Shown one piece after another: positions 1 through 7,893 of a stretch of DNA of 21,539 bases. Origin of the DNA: CALGFH01 sp036003705 (GTDB lineage: Bacteria; Actinomycetota; CALGFH01); the NCBI GenBank assembly GCA_036003705.1, contig DASYSE010000021.1, positions 1-21,539 on the forward strand, given 5' to 3'. The position numbers and the translations under genes are program-made. Each line of letters starts with the position of its first letter. Within the stretch, counting starts at the first letter, position 1. The notes under the pieces were generated by a model that was not told where the DNA came from, made no database searches, and saw nothing but the letters and a program-made list of their open reading frames with translations.

Positions 1-162
1 ACCATCCGGGTGCCGGACTGCCACGGCGCCTACGCGACGCTGCGAGCACGCGGTGCGCAGTTCCTGACCCCACCGGTGGACTACGACTGGGAGGTGCGCG
101 CCTTCCTCCGCGACCCCGACGGGCACCTGCTGGAGATCAGCCAGGCGAGGAATCCGGCATAG
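1..162 (+). CDS. VOC family protein (glyoxalase/bleomycin-resistance fold), C-terminal fragment
   Basis: Only the last 53 residues are in the window; the gene starts upstream of base 1 and ends at TAG 160-162. The readable tail contains FLRDPDGHLLEIS, the typical final beta-strand of vicinal-oxygen-chelate proteins. In that signature the Glu of LLEI is usually a metal ligand or structural residue. VOC proteins include glyoxalase I, dioxygenases and drug-binding proteins, so the substrate cannot be inferred from this piece. It is followed 70 bp later by a carboxylate-amine ligase on the same strand, with no sign of translational coupling. The family call is fairly secure; the function is unknown. 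Confidence 0.75.
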   Translation, partial: TIRVPDCHGAYATLRARGAQFLTPPVDYDWEVRAFLRDPDGHLLEISQARNPA

Positions 163-232
163 CCCCGGTTCTGGTTCCGAGCCTGCTCGGCGGGCATGCT
201 GGTGGCAGCAGTCACCGCCAGGGGAGGTTCCC

Positions 233-1345
233 ATGGCCCAGCAGCCCCTCACGATCGGCATCGAGGAAGAGTTCCAGATCATCGACGGCGCCGGGGAGTT
301 GAAGGCCCACATCGACACCCTGCTGGCCGCTGCACGCTCGTCGTCGCTGGTGGACGACGTGCGCGCCGAGATGCTGCAGTCGGTGGTCGAGGTCGGCACC
401 AGGATCTGCGCCGACGTCGGGGAAGCCCGGGCCGAGGTGCTACGGCTGCGTGCGGGCCTGGCTGGCCTGCTCAACCCCGAGGGGCTGCGGATCGCTTCGG
501 CCGGCACCCATCCCTTCTCCCACTGGCAGGACCAGCGGGTCACCGAGATGGAGCGCTACAAGCTGTTCGAGGACCAGATGCAGGACCTGGTCCGGGAGTT
601 GCTGATCTTCGGCATGCACGTCCACGTCGGCATCCCCGACCCGGAGGCACGCATCGAGGTCATGAACGAGGCCCGCTACTTCCTGCCCCACCTGCTTGCC
701 CTGTCCACCTCCAGCCCGTTCTGGCTGAACCGGCGGACCGGCCTCAAGTCGTACCGCAGCGTCATCTGGTCGCGGTTCCCGCGAAGTGGCATCCCGCCGG
801 AGTTCGGCTCCCACGCCGACTTCGACAATTACATCGCGCTGCTGGTCAAGACCAACACGATCGACACCGGCAAGAGCATCTGGTGGGATCTGCGGCCGCA
901 CTGGCAGTACCCGACGATCGAGTTCCGCATCTGCGACGCGGTCACCAAGGTCGACGAGGTGATCTGCCTGGCCGCGCTGGTCCAGGCCATCTGCGCCAAG
1001 TTGCTCAAGCTGCGGTCGCAGAACCTCGGCTTCCGCAGGTACCCGCCCCAGCTCATCCACGAGAACAAGTTCCGCGCCTTCCGCCACGGCCTTGACGGCA
1101 AGCTGATCGACTTCGGCAAGCAGCGCGAGGTCCCCATGCGCGACCTCGCCCTGGAGCTGGTCGAGTTCGTCGACGAGGTGGTGGACGAGCTCGGCTCGCG
1201 CAAGGACGTCGAGTACGTGCACACCATCCTGCGTGAGGGCACCAGCGCCGACCGTCAGCTCGCCGCCTACCAGGCAAGCGGCGGCGACATGCGAGCGGTC
1301 GTCCAGCATGTCACCGACGAGACCCTGATCGGCGTGCCGACCTAG
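233..1345 (+). CDS. Carboxylate-amine ligase, YbdK/glutamate-cysteine ligase type 2 (GCS2) family
   Basis: A 370-residue protein, normal for the YbdK-type GCS2 family, whose members join a carboxylate to an amine using ATP (glutamate-cysteine ligase-like chemistry). Visible family marks are the N-terminal GIEEEF (residues 9-14), the THPFSHW segment near residue 92 and the HVHVG motif (129-133), followed by LLALSTSSPFW and the IEFRICD segment, which sit in the ATP/metal site of the fold. The ATG at 233 follows a purine-rich GGGGAGG ribosome site and gives the usual short lead before GIEEE. In mycothiol-making actinobacteria such ligases are often annotated as putative glutamate-cysteine ligases, but a real GshA role is not shown. 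It ends 28 bp from the stop of the convergent mycothiol-related gene; that is a suggestive thiol-metabolism neighbourhood, not proof. Cytosolic: no signal peptide or membrane segment. Confidence 0.88.
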   Translation: MAQQPLTIGIEEEFQIIDGAGELKAHIDTLLAAARSSSLVDDVRAEMLQSVVEVGTRICADVGEARAEVLRLRAGLAGLLNPEGLRIASAGTHPFSHWQDQRVTEMERYKLFEDQMQDLVRELLIFGMHVHVGIPDPEARIEVMNEARYFLPHLLALSTSSPFWLNRRTGLKSYRSVIWSRFPRSGIPPEFGSHADFDNYIALLVKTNTIDTGKSIWWDLRPHWQYPTIEFRICDAVTKVDEVICLAALVQAICAKLLKLRSQNLGFRRYPPQLIHENKFRAFRHGLDGKLIDFGKQREVPMRDLALELVEFVDEVVDELGSRKDVEYVHTILREGTSADRQLAAYQASGGDMRAVVQHVTDETLIGVPT

Positions 1346-1372
1346 GGGGCTGCCAGCGGTTTGGCCGCGGGG

Positions 1373-2164
1373 TCAGCTGAGGGCGACGCGCTCCAGCCAG
1401 AAATCGAGCAGGGCGGCCTCGCCGAGCACCTCGACCCGTTCGCTGTCCGCGGGCAGCCGGCGGTAGAAGACCAGCAGCACGTCGGCGAGTGGGCCACGCA
1501 GGACGACGGTCGCCTTGTCGTGGGCATGGCGCCAGGTGAAGCCATCGGTTCCCAACTCGACGAGCCACTCGGCCGTCAACCCCGCATCGGTGTCGGTGGC
1601 GTGGAGGTGGATGGTCTTGCCGGGGCCGCGGAGTTCCGCGAGGCGTGGCGAGGAGGCGGCGACCCGCAGGAAGCTGAGCAGCTCCAGCAACTCGTCGATG
1701 GCGTCGGCGGCCATGTCGGGAGCGACGGTGAAGCCGGCACGTACCGCGCCGGCCGCGTCGGCCCGGTGGATCACCAGGTCGTGGGCCGCGCGGCGGGCCC
1801 AGAAGGCGGTGGGCCGCTGGAACGCCCAGACCTGCGCCGTGGCGGCGGGACCCGCCCCGCGCAGCGTCCCGGCGAACCTGGCAGCCCCCTCGGCCAGCCA
1901 GGCGTCCAGCGCCGCCGGGTCGTCGGCGGCCGGGCCGGCCGCCTCGGGAACCTGCTTGTCCGGTTCGACGACCGCCGTCCCGGTCCGCACGGCCGTCTCG
2001 ACCGAGCGGAGGTTGCCGCCGACGTGGCGGACCAGCTGGGCGAGGGTCCAGTCGGGAGTGGTCGGCACGGTCACCGACAGGTCGGAGCCCTCCAGGAGGT
2101 CCCTGAGCAGATTGGTCTGTGTGACGACTTCGTCGCAGTAGCGGTCGTGCCCAAGGCGTGTCAT
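1373..2164 (-). CDS. Maleylpyruvate isomerase family, mycothiol-dependent enzyme (DinB/MDMPI fold)
   Basis: A 263-residue protein beginning MTRLGHDRYCDEV. The four-helix MDMPI/DinB-like N-terminal domain covers about residues 1-150, with the TPDWTLAQLVRHVGG segment near residue 40 that defines the family (the conserved His in LVRHVG is a metal ligand in relatives). A C-terminal domain follows, with the PRLAELRGPGKTIHLHATD stretch typical of this group. The family uses mycothiol as a cofactor or substrate, supporting an actinobacterial host; the actual substrate is unknown. An upstream in-frame ATG at 2269 would add 35 low-complexity residues. I prefer 2164, where the fold begins and where a TATCAT -10-like box sits 8 bp upstream with no Shine-Dalgarno, suggesting a leaderless transcript. 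Divergent from the flavoprotein response regulator. Confidence 0.85.
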   Translation of the reverse strand: MTRLGHDRYCDEVVTQTNLLRDLLEGSDLSVTVPTTPDWTLAQLVRHVGGNLRSVETAVRTGTAVVEPDKQVPEAAGPAADDPAALDAWLAEGAARFAGTLRGAGPAATAQVWAFQRPTAFWARRAAHDLVIHRADAAGAVRAGFTVAPDMAADAIDELLELLSFLRVAASSPRLAELRGPGKTIHLHATDTDAGLTAEWLVELGTDGFTWRHAHDKATVVLRGPLADVLLVFYRRLPADSERVEVLGEAALLDFWLERVALS

Positions 2165-2240
2165 AGGGGGCGATGATACCGGCAAGGTGCGACGATCCCG
2201 TGTGTCGCCGCTCCCTGGTGATCCCCTACCATCGGGCGGT
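2165..2240. promoter_or_regulatory. Divergent promoter region, both transcripts possibly leaderless
   Basis: This 76-bp gap separates two divergent genes. On the plus strand TACCAT (2227-2232) lies 8 bp before the ATG at 2241. On the minus strand TATCAT (2178-2173) lies 8 bp before the ATG at 2164. Both fit the actinobacterial -10 pattern TANNNT, and neither start has a well-spaced Shine-Dalgarno. Transcription starting 7-8 bp after these boxes would begin at or next to the start codons, as in leaderless mRNAs. No convincing -35 hexamers were seen. Inferred from spacing alone. Confidence 0.4.
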
Positions 2241-3905
2241 ATGGAGGCGAGCAAGGCGGTCCTGCTCACGGTCGACGACGACCCGGGGGTGTCGCGCGCG
2301 GTCGCGCGGGACCTGCGGCGGCGCTATGGGCGGGACTACCGGATCGTTCGGGCCGAGTCGGGACCCCAGGCGCTCGAGGCGTTGCGGGAGATCAAGCTTC
2401 GCGGCGACGTGGTGGCGGTGCTGCTGGCCGACTACCGCATGCCGGTGATGAGCGGCCTGGAGTTCCTGGAGCAGGCCATGGACCTGTTCCCGCACGCGCG
2501 GCGGGCCCTGCTGACCGCCTACGCCGACACCGACGCCGCGATCCAGGCGATCAACGTGGTGGACCTCGACCACTACCTGCTGAAGCCGTGGGACCCGCCC
2601 GAGGAGAAGCTCTACCCGGTCGTCGACGAGCTGATCGAGCTGTGGCTCGTCGCCGGGGACAAGCCGGTCACCGAGACCCAGCTGGTCGGGCACCGCTGGT
2701 CGGCGCGCTCGTTCGAGGTGCGGGAGTTCCTGGCGCGGAACTCGGTGCCGTACCGCTGGCTCAGCGTCGAGCAGCCGGAGGGCCAGGCGCTGCTCGAGGC
2801 TGCCGGGCTCGACGCCACCAGCATCCCGCTGGTGGTGACACCCGCCGGCGACTCCCTGGTCGACCCGAGCGTCGAGGTGCTGGCCGCCCGGGTCGGCCTG
2901 TCGACCACGCCCGACACCGACTTCTACGACACGGTGATCGTCGGCGGCGGGCCCGCCGGGCTCGGCGCGGCCGTGTACGCCGCGTCGGAGGGGCTGCGCA
3001 CGGTCCTGCTCGAGCGGCAGGCCACCGGCGGGCAGGCAGGCCAGAGCTCTCGGATCGAGAACTACCTCGGCTTTCCCGACGGTGTCAGCGGCGCGCAGCT
3101 CACCGACCGGGCGCGTCGCCAGGCCCTGAAGTTCGAGGCGGAGCTCCTCACCGCCCGCAGCGTCGCCGGCCTCGAGGTGCGCGGGTCGTCCCGGATGGTC
3201 CGCTTCGCCGACGGCGGCCAGGTCGCCGCCCACACGGTGGTGCTCGCCACCGGAGTGGACTACCGCACGCTCGATGTCCCCGGCGCCGACCGGCTCACCG
3301 GCCTGGGGGTGTTCTATGGGTCGGCCGCCACCGAGGCGGCGGCCTGCGCCGGCGAGGACGTCTACGTGGTCGGGGGCGCCAACGCGGCCGGCCAGGCGGC
3401 GATGTTCCTGTCCAGGCATGCGCGGCGGGTCACGCTGCTGGTGCGCGCGGACGGCCTGGAGGAGTCCATGTCGTACTACCTCATCCGCCAGATCCACGAC
3501 GCGCCCAACATCGAGGTGCGACCCCGGACCCAGGTGGTCGGGGCGGCGGGCCACGAGCACCTGGAACGGCTCGGCCTCTGCGACACCCGCGCCGGCACGG
3601 TGGAGGAGGTGCCGGCGAGCTTCCTGTTCGTGTTCATCGGCGCGTCACCGTGCACTCAATGGCTGGACGGCGTGATCGCGCGTGATCCCAACGGCTTCCT
3701 GCTCACCGGCCCGGACCTGCTGGTCGGCGGGAAGCGGCCAAGCGGCTGGCCGCTGGACCGGGACCCCTACTACCTGGAGGGCAGCGTGCCGGGGGTGTTC
3801 GCGGCCGGCGACGTCCGCGCCAACTCGGTGAAGCGGGTCGCCTCCGCGGTCGGTGAGGGGGCGATGGCGATCCAGCTCGTCCACCGCTACCTGGAGGCCC
3901 AGTGA
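2241..3905 (+). CDS. Response regulator receiver fused to a thioredoxin-reductase-like FAD/NAD(P) oxidoreductase
   Basis: A 554-residue, three-part soluble protein. Residues about 5-135 form a receiver domain with the acidic cluster D12-D14, phospho-acceptor D64 (ADYRMP), T92 and K115 (LLKPW). Residues about 145-220 look like a thioredoxin/glutaredoxin-type domain without a CxxC. From residue 228 on it is a class II pyridine-nucleotide-disulfide reductase fold: FAD motif GGGPAG (235-240), ATG at 336-338, NAD(P) motif GGANAAGQ (378-385) and the C-terminal AAGDVR FAD motif. The CxxC that thioredoxin reductases carry just before the NAD(P) motif is absent (GVFYGSAATEA instead), so it is unlikely to be a true thioredoxin reductase although databases often name it so. 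Start 2241 puts the receiver at the N-terminus. Its stop overlaps the next gene's GTG, so it is probably made with that kinase, its likely partner. Confidence 0.88.
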   Translation: MEASKAVLLTVDDDPGVSRAVARDLRRRYGRDYRIVRAESGPQALEALREIKLRGDVVAVLLADYRMPVMSGLEFLEQAMDLFPHARRALLTAYADTDAAIQAINVVDLDHYLLKPWDPPEEKLYPVVDELIELWLVAGDKPVTETQLVGHRWSARSFEVREFLARNSVPYRWLSVEQPEGQALLEAAGLDATSIPLVVTPAGDSLVDPSVEVLAARVGLSTTPDTDFYDTVIVGGGPAGLGAAVYAASEGLRTVLLERQATGGQAGQSSRIENYLGFPDGVSGAQLTDRARRQALKFEAELLTARSVAGLEVRGSSRMVRFADGGQVAAHTVVLATGVDYRTLDVPGADRLTGLGVFYGSAATEAAACAGEDVYVVGGANAAGQAAMFLSRHARRVTLLVRADGLEESMSYYLIRQIHDAPNIEVRPRTQVVGAAGHEHLERLGLCDTRAGTVEEVPASFLFVFIGASPCTQWLDGVIARDPNGFLLTGPDLLVGGKRPSGWPLDRDPYYLEGSVPGVFAAGDVRANSVKRVASAVGEGAMAIQLVHRYLEAQ

Positions 3906-5329
3906 CCCGGCGGCTGGGCGCCAGCGCGCTCCGGGAGCTGTTCCTGTTCGAGAAGCTGAGCGACGAGCAGCTCGCCTGGCTCGCCGAGCGCGGCGAGGTC
4001 AGGAGCTATCCGGCCGGCGTGACCGTGTACGCAGCGGGGGAGCCCGCGACCACCCTGTTCGTGCTGCTGGAGGGCACCCTGTCGATGACGGTGCGGGCGG
4101 GCGGCGCCGAGGTCGAGACCCTCCGGACCGACTACCGCGGCGCCTACGCCGGCGCGTTCTTCGCCTACCTGGACGTGCCCAGCGCGCGCTCGTACACCGC
4201 CAGCGTCCGCGCGGTGACCGGCTGCCGCTTCTGGGAGCTGCCCGCCGCCGACTTCGGCTGGGCGATGCGGGAGTGGTTCTCGATGGCCACGCACCTGCTG
4301 GAGGGCTTCGCCACCCAGGGGGCGGCCACGCAGGAGATGGTGAGCACCCGCGAGCGGCTGGTCGCCCTGGGCACGGTCACCGCCGGCCTCACCCATGAGC
4401 TGAACAACCCGGCGACCGCCGCCGCGCGCGCCGCCGCCACCCTCCACGGCCGGGTGGCGGGCCTGTGGGACGAGCTGGCCGCGCTCACCAACGGCGACCT
4501 TGCCGCCGGCCAGCTCGCCACGCTGGTCGAGCTCGTCCGCCAGGCCCTCGGTCGTCGTGCCGAGCTGCCGCCCCTGTCCCCGTTGCAGGCGTCCGACCGT
4601 GAGGACGAGCTGGGCGGCTGGCTGGAGAAGCATGGCGTCACCGGCGGCTGGGACCTCGCGGCGCCGCTGGTCGCCGCCGGCGTGGACGCCGGCCGGCTCG
4701 AGCAGGTCGCCGCCAGCGTCCCCGCCGAGCTGCTCCCCCATGCCGTGGCCGTCCTTGCAGGCACCTGCGAGGCCGAGAGCCTGCTCGATGAGCTGGCCGA
4801 GGCGGCCGGGCGCATCTCCTCGCTCATCGGCGCGGCCAAGCAGTACACGCAGATGGACCGCAGCCCGCTGCAACAGCTGGATGTGCACGACGGGCTCGAG
4901 TCCACCCTGACGATGCTCGGACACAAGCTGGAGACGGGCATCGAGGTGGTGCGCGACTACGACCGGTCGCTGCCGAAGCACCCCGCCTACGCGGGCGAGC
5001 TGAACCAGGTATGGACCAACCTGATCGACAACGCGATCGACGCCATGGACGGCGGCGGCGTCCTGACGGTGCGGACCGGCCGCGACGGCGACCGCGTGCT
5101 GGTCGAGATCGGCGACACCGGCCCGGGCATCCCCGAGCCGGTCGCCGCCCACGTCTTCGAGCCGTTCTTCAGCACCAAGCCGGTCGGCAAGGGCACCGGC
5201 CTCGGCCTCGACATCTGCTGGCGGATCGTGGTGCAGCGCCACGGCGGCGAGCTGCGGTTCACCTCGACCCCGGGCGACACCCGCTTCCAGGTGCTGCTGC
5301 CCACCGGAGTTCCCCCGAGCACCCGGTGA
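3902..5329 (+). CDS. Soluble sensor histidine kinase with N-terminal cyclic-nucleotide-binding domain
   Basis: A 475-residue protein starting at GTG 3902, overlapping the preceding stop by 4 bp (GTGA), a strong sign of coupled translation. Residues about 8-135 form a cNMP-binding (CRP-like) beta-roll. The His-box THELNNPA has H165. The ATPase domain shows NLIDNAIDAM (N-box, 373-382), DTGPGI (405-410), FEPFFSTK (419-426) and GKGTGLGL (429-436). No membrane segment is seen, so the signal is cytoplasmic: a nucleotide or another small ligand. About 120 Ala/Leu-rich helical residues (185-300) separate the His-box helix from the second dimerisation helix (ISSLIGAAKQYTQMD), far more than in a standard HisKA hairpin. 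The receiver-flavoprotein encoded just upstream is the obvious phosphotransfer partner; that pairing is inferred from gene order. Confidence 0.9.
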   Translation: MTRRLGASALRELFLFEKLSDEQLAWLAERGEVRSYPAGVTVYAAGEPATTLFVLLEGTLSMTVRAGGAEVETLRTDYRGAYAGAFFAYLDVPSARSYTASVRAVTGCRFWELPAADFGWAMREWFSMATHLLEGFATQGAATQEMVSTRERLVALGTVTAGLTHELNNPATAAARAAATLHGRVAGLWDELAALTNGDLAAGQLATLVELVRQALGRRAELPPLSPLQASDREDELGGWLEKHGVTGGWDLAAPLVAAGVDAGRLEQVAASVPAELLPHAVAVLAGTCEAESLLDELAEAAGRISSLIGAAKQYTQMDRSPLQQLDVHDGLESTLTMLGHKLETGIEVVRDYDRSLPKHPAYAGELNQVWTNLIDNAIDAMDGGGVLTVRTGRDGDRVLVEIGDTGPGIPEPVAAHVFEPFFSTKPVGKGTGLGLDICWRIVVQRHGGELRFTSTPGDTRFQVLLPTGVPPSTR

Positions 5330-5369
5330 GGTCCATCCTTGACGCCCCGGCATGGCAAGGAGTGACGAC

Positions 5370-5726
5370 GTGAAGTACGTGGTGCTGATCTACAGCAATC
5401 CAGCCGCATGGCGAGCCCTCCCGGCGGAGGAACAGGACCGGGTGATCAAGCTCCACAACGACCTGATCGACGAGCTCACCGAGACCGGCGAGTTCCTCAA
5501 CATCTACCGGCTGGCCGATGCGGCGAACACCAGGACGCTGACCCGCCCGAACGAGCTCCCCGTCGTGACCGACGGGCCGTTCGGCGAGTCCAAGGAGGTC
5601 CTGGCCAGCCTGTGGGAGATCGACGTCGACCGTGTCGAGCGCGCGATCGAGATCGCCGAACCGCTCACACAGCACTCCACGGTGGAAGTGCGGCCGCTGA
5701 TGGACGCGGCCGGCATGGAGATGTGA
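5370..5726 (+). CDS. YciI/DGPF-domain protein, partner of ECF42 sigma factor
   Basis: A 118-residue protein starting at GTG 5370, which has an AAGGAG ribosome site 7 bp upstream and gives the usual family start MKYVVLIY. An in-frame ATG at 5352 lies ahead of that site and is less likely. The hallmark TDGPFGESKE lies near residues 66-75, naming it a DGPF-type member of the YciI-like superfamily (ferredoxin-like fold). The biochemical role of DGPF proteins is not established; they recur beside ECF42 sigma factors, as here, where the stop shares one base with the sigma factor ATG (TGATG). It lies 40 bp downstream of the histidine kinase on the same strand, so read-through from that operon is possible. 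Cytosolic, no signal peptide. Confidence 0.9.
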   Translation: MKYVVLIYSNPAAWRALPAEEQDRVIKLHNDLIDELTETGEFLNIYRLADAANTRTLTRPNELPVVTDGPFGESKEVLASLWEIDVDRVERAIEIAEPLTQHSTVEVRPLMDAAGMEM

Positions 5727-6976
5727 TGACCGAGCCGGAGGTCGAGGAGCTGCTGCGCCAGCTGACGCCGCAGGTCCTGGGCGCCCTCCTCCGGCGCTAT
5801 GGCCAGTTCGACCTCTGCGAGGACGCGGTCCAGGAGGCGCTGCTGGCCGCGGCCGTCCAGTGGCAGCAGAGGGGGATCCCGGAGAGCCCGCGCGGCTGGC
5901 TGATCACCGTCGCCGCACGGCGGATGACGGATCAGCTCCGCGTCGAGTCCGCCCGCCGGCGCCGGGAGCGGGCGGCGGCGGCGCTCTCGCCGCCCGATGA
6001 GCTGGTCGCGCCGGGCTCCGACGCCGACCTCCCGCCGGAGCGGGACGACACGCTCAGGCTCCTGTTCCTCTGCTGCCATCCGGCGCTCTCGCCCGCCTCG
6101 CAGATCGCGCTCACGCTGCGCGCCGTCGGCGGCCTGGCAACCGCGCAGATCGCGCGTGCCTTCCTGGTGCCGGAGGCGACCATGGCCCAGCGCATCAGCC
6201 GGGCGAAGCAGAGGGTAAAGGCCGCCGGTGCCCGGTTCAGCCTGCCGCCGGAGGAGGAACGGGCGGATCGGCTGCGGGTCGTGCTCCACGTGCTCTACCT
6301 CATCTTCAACGAGGGCTACGCGGCCAGCTCAGGGCCCGACCTGCAGCGTGCTGACCTGACCACGGAGGCGATCCGCCTGGCCAGGGACCTGCATCGGCTG
6401 CTCCCCGAGGACGGCGAGGTCACCGGGCTCCTGGCGCTCATGCTCCTCACCGATGCGCGTCGCCCGGCACGCACGCTGCCCGACGGCAGCCTGGTCCCGC
6501 TCGCCGAGCAGGACCGCCGCCTCTGGGATGCCGATGCCATCGCCGAGGGGGGAGCGCTCATCACCGACACGCTGTCGCGGGCGGCCATCGGTCCATACCT
6601 GCTCCAGGCGGCGATCGCCGCCGTGCACGACGAGGCGGCACACGCCGAGGAGACGGACTGGCCGCAGATCCTGGCCCTCTACGAGCTGCTCGAGCGCGTC
6701 GCACCCAACCCGATCGTGACGCTCAACCACGCGGTGGCGGTCGCCATGGTGCGCGGACCGCGGGCCGGCCTCGACCTGCTCGCCACCCTGGCCACCGACG
6801 AACGGTTGGCCGGGCACCACCGCCTCGACGCGGTCAGCGCGCATCTCCTGGAGATGGCCGGCGACACCGCCGCCGCGCGCGAGCGCTACCGGGCCGCCGC
6901 GCGCCGCACGACCAGCCTGCCCGAACAGCGCTACCTGGAGACCCGGGCGGCCCGCCTCAGGAACGAGGCGCGTTAG
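5726..6976 (+). CDS. ECF42-type RNA polymerase sigma factor with C-terminal TPR-like extension (DUF6596)
   Basis: A 416-residue protein, about twice a minimal ECF sigma. Sigma-70 region 2 is around residues 10-80 (FDLCEDAVQEALLAA, then GWLITVAARRMTDQLR). Region 4 is around residues 110-165, with the helix-turn-helix GGLATAQIARAFLVPEATMAQRI. The rest (about 175-416) is the long alpha-helical extension of the ECF42/SigI-like group, with landmarks LIFNEGYAA, LLTDARRPAR and NPIVTLNHAVAVA. No anti-sigma factor gene is adjacent; in ECF42 proteins the extension is thought to take part in control of activity. Its ATG overlaps the DGPF gene stop by one base, so the two are translationally coupled. Two downstream genes carry matching TGTCGA-N17-CGAT sites and are its best candidate targets. 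Confidence 0.92.
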   Translation: MTEPEVEELLRQLTPQVLGALLRRYGQFDLCEDAVQEALLAAAVQWQQRGIPESPRGWLITVAARRMTDQLRVESARRRRERAAAALSPPDELVAPGSDADLPPERDDTLRLLFLCCHPALSPASQIALTLRAVGGLATAQIARAFLVPEATMAQRISRAKQRVKAAGARFSLPPEEERADRLRVVLHVLYLIFNEGYAASSGPDLQRADLTTEAIRLARDLHRLLPEDGEVTGLLALMLLTDARRPARTLPDGSLVPLAEQDRRLWDADAIAEGGALITDTLSRAAIGPYLLQAAIAAVHDEAAHAEETDWPQILALYELLERVAPNPIVTLNHAVAVAMVRGPRAGLDLLATLATDERLAGHHRLDAVSAHLLEMAGDTAAARERYRAAARRTTSLPEQRYLETRAARLRNEAR

Positions 6977-6989
6977 CCTATCGACGGGA

Positions 6990-7016
6990 TGTCGAGAAGG
7001 GGTCGGCAGTTCCGAT
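6990..7016 (+). promoter_or_regulatory. Candidate ECF42 promoter, copy 1 (upstream of alpha/beta hydrolase)
   Basis: TGTCGA at 6990-6995 and CGAT at 7013-7016, spaced 17 bp, lie directly after the sigma factor gene and 86 bp before the hydrolase ATG. The same bipartite element with identical spacing recurs at 7894-7920. From memory, the -35 TGTCGA is the published ECF42 promoter signature in Streptomyces, with a CG-starting -10; I could not check this. Shared bases extend outward (GATGTCGAGAA and TCCGAT in both copies). Confidence 0.6.
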
Positions 7017-7102
7017 GTCCCCATGAACGGCGCCGACGACGGCACCGCACACCAGGCACATGACCGATCGGAAGGATCGGCACGAGCCGGAAGGAGCTAC
7101 CA

Positions 7103-7879
7103 ATGCACAACCTGACATCGCGCGACGGCACCACCATCGCCTACGACCGGCTGGGCGACGGCCCGCCGGTGGTGCTCGTCTGCGGCGGCTCGACCGACCG
7201 CATGGCCAACGCCGGCCTGGCGGCCGAGCTGGCCACCGACTTCACCGTCTACAACTACGACCGCCGCGGTCGCGGCGACAGCGGCGACACCCTGCCCTAC
7301 GCCGTCGAACGCGAGGTCGAGGACATCGCGGCCGTGATCGAGGCGGCCGGGGGATCGGCCAACCTGTACGGCACCTCGTCGGGTGCCGCGCTTGCCATGG
7401 AGGCAGCGGCCAGCGGCCGGCCAATCATCAAGCTGGCCCTGTGGGAGCCGCCGTACAGCGTCGCAGGGCGTCCGGACCTGCCGGCCGACACCTCGAAGGT
7501 CTACACCGAGCTGGTGGAGGCCGGCCGGCGCGGCGACGCCGTCGAGTACTTCATGCTCAAGGTCGTGGGCCTGCCGCCCGAGTTCGCGGCCGGTGCCCGC
7601 CAGGCGCCATGGTGGGCGCAGCAGGAGGCGCTGGCCCACACCCTCGCCTACGACGCCAAGGTCATGGGCGACTACACCATCCCGGCGGAGCGGGCCAAGG
7701 CGGTCCCGGTACCGACCGTCATCATCGACGGCGGCGCAAGCTTCGGGTTTCTGGGCGAGACGGCCGACGCGCTGGCCGACCTGATCCCCGACGCGCAGCG
7801 GCGAACCCTCCAGGGGCAGGAGCACAACGTCGACCCAACCGTCCTGGCGGCGGCGCTCAAGGAGTTCCTCGCTGGCTGA
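7103..7879 (+). CDS. Alpha/beta hydrolase
   Basis: A 258-residue single-domain alpha/beta hydrolase. The strand-3 segment YNYDRRGRGDSG (residues 50-61) is typical. The nucleophile elbow is G-T-S-S-G (90-94) with S92, the probable acid is D209 (PTVIIDGG), and the catalytic histidine is H241 (GQEHN), giving a complete triad. The ATG at 7103 follows a GAAGGAG ribosome site. Length and layout fit small esterase/lactonase-like hydrolases; the substrate cannot be told. No signal peptide, so cytosolic. It is preceded by an ECF42-like promoter element, so it may be induced with the DGPF/sigma module; ECF42-linked genes in other bacteria include small enzymes of this sort. Confidence 0.88.
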   Translation: MHNLTSRDGTTIAYDRLGDGPPVVLVCGGSTDRMANAGLAAELATDFTVYNYDRRGRGDSGDTLPYAVEREVEDIAAVIEAAGGSANLYGTSSGAALAMEAAASGRPIIKLALWEPPYSVAGRPDLPADTSKVYTELVEAGRRGDAVEYFMLKVVGLPPEFAAGARQAPWWAQQEALAHTLAYDAKVMGDYTIPAERAKAVPVPTVIIDGGASFGFLGETADALADLIPDAQRRTLQGQEHNVDPTVLAAALKEFLAG

Positions 7880-7893
7880 GCCCGGCCCTTCGA

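Noticed and set aside
5633..5659. A third TGTCGA with CGA 18 bp downstream, inside the DGPF gene and ahead of the sigma factor start
   Set aside because: The spacing differs by one base from the two good copies, flanking similarity is absent, and the bases are explained by coding sequence. Kept only as a weak possibility.
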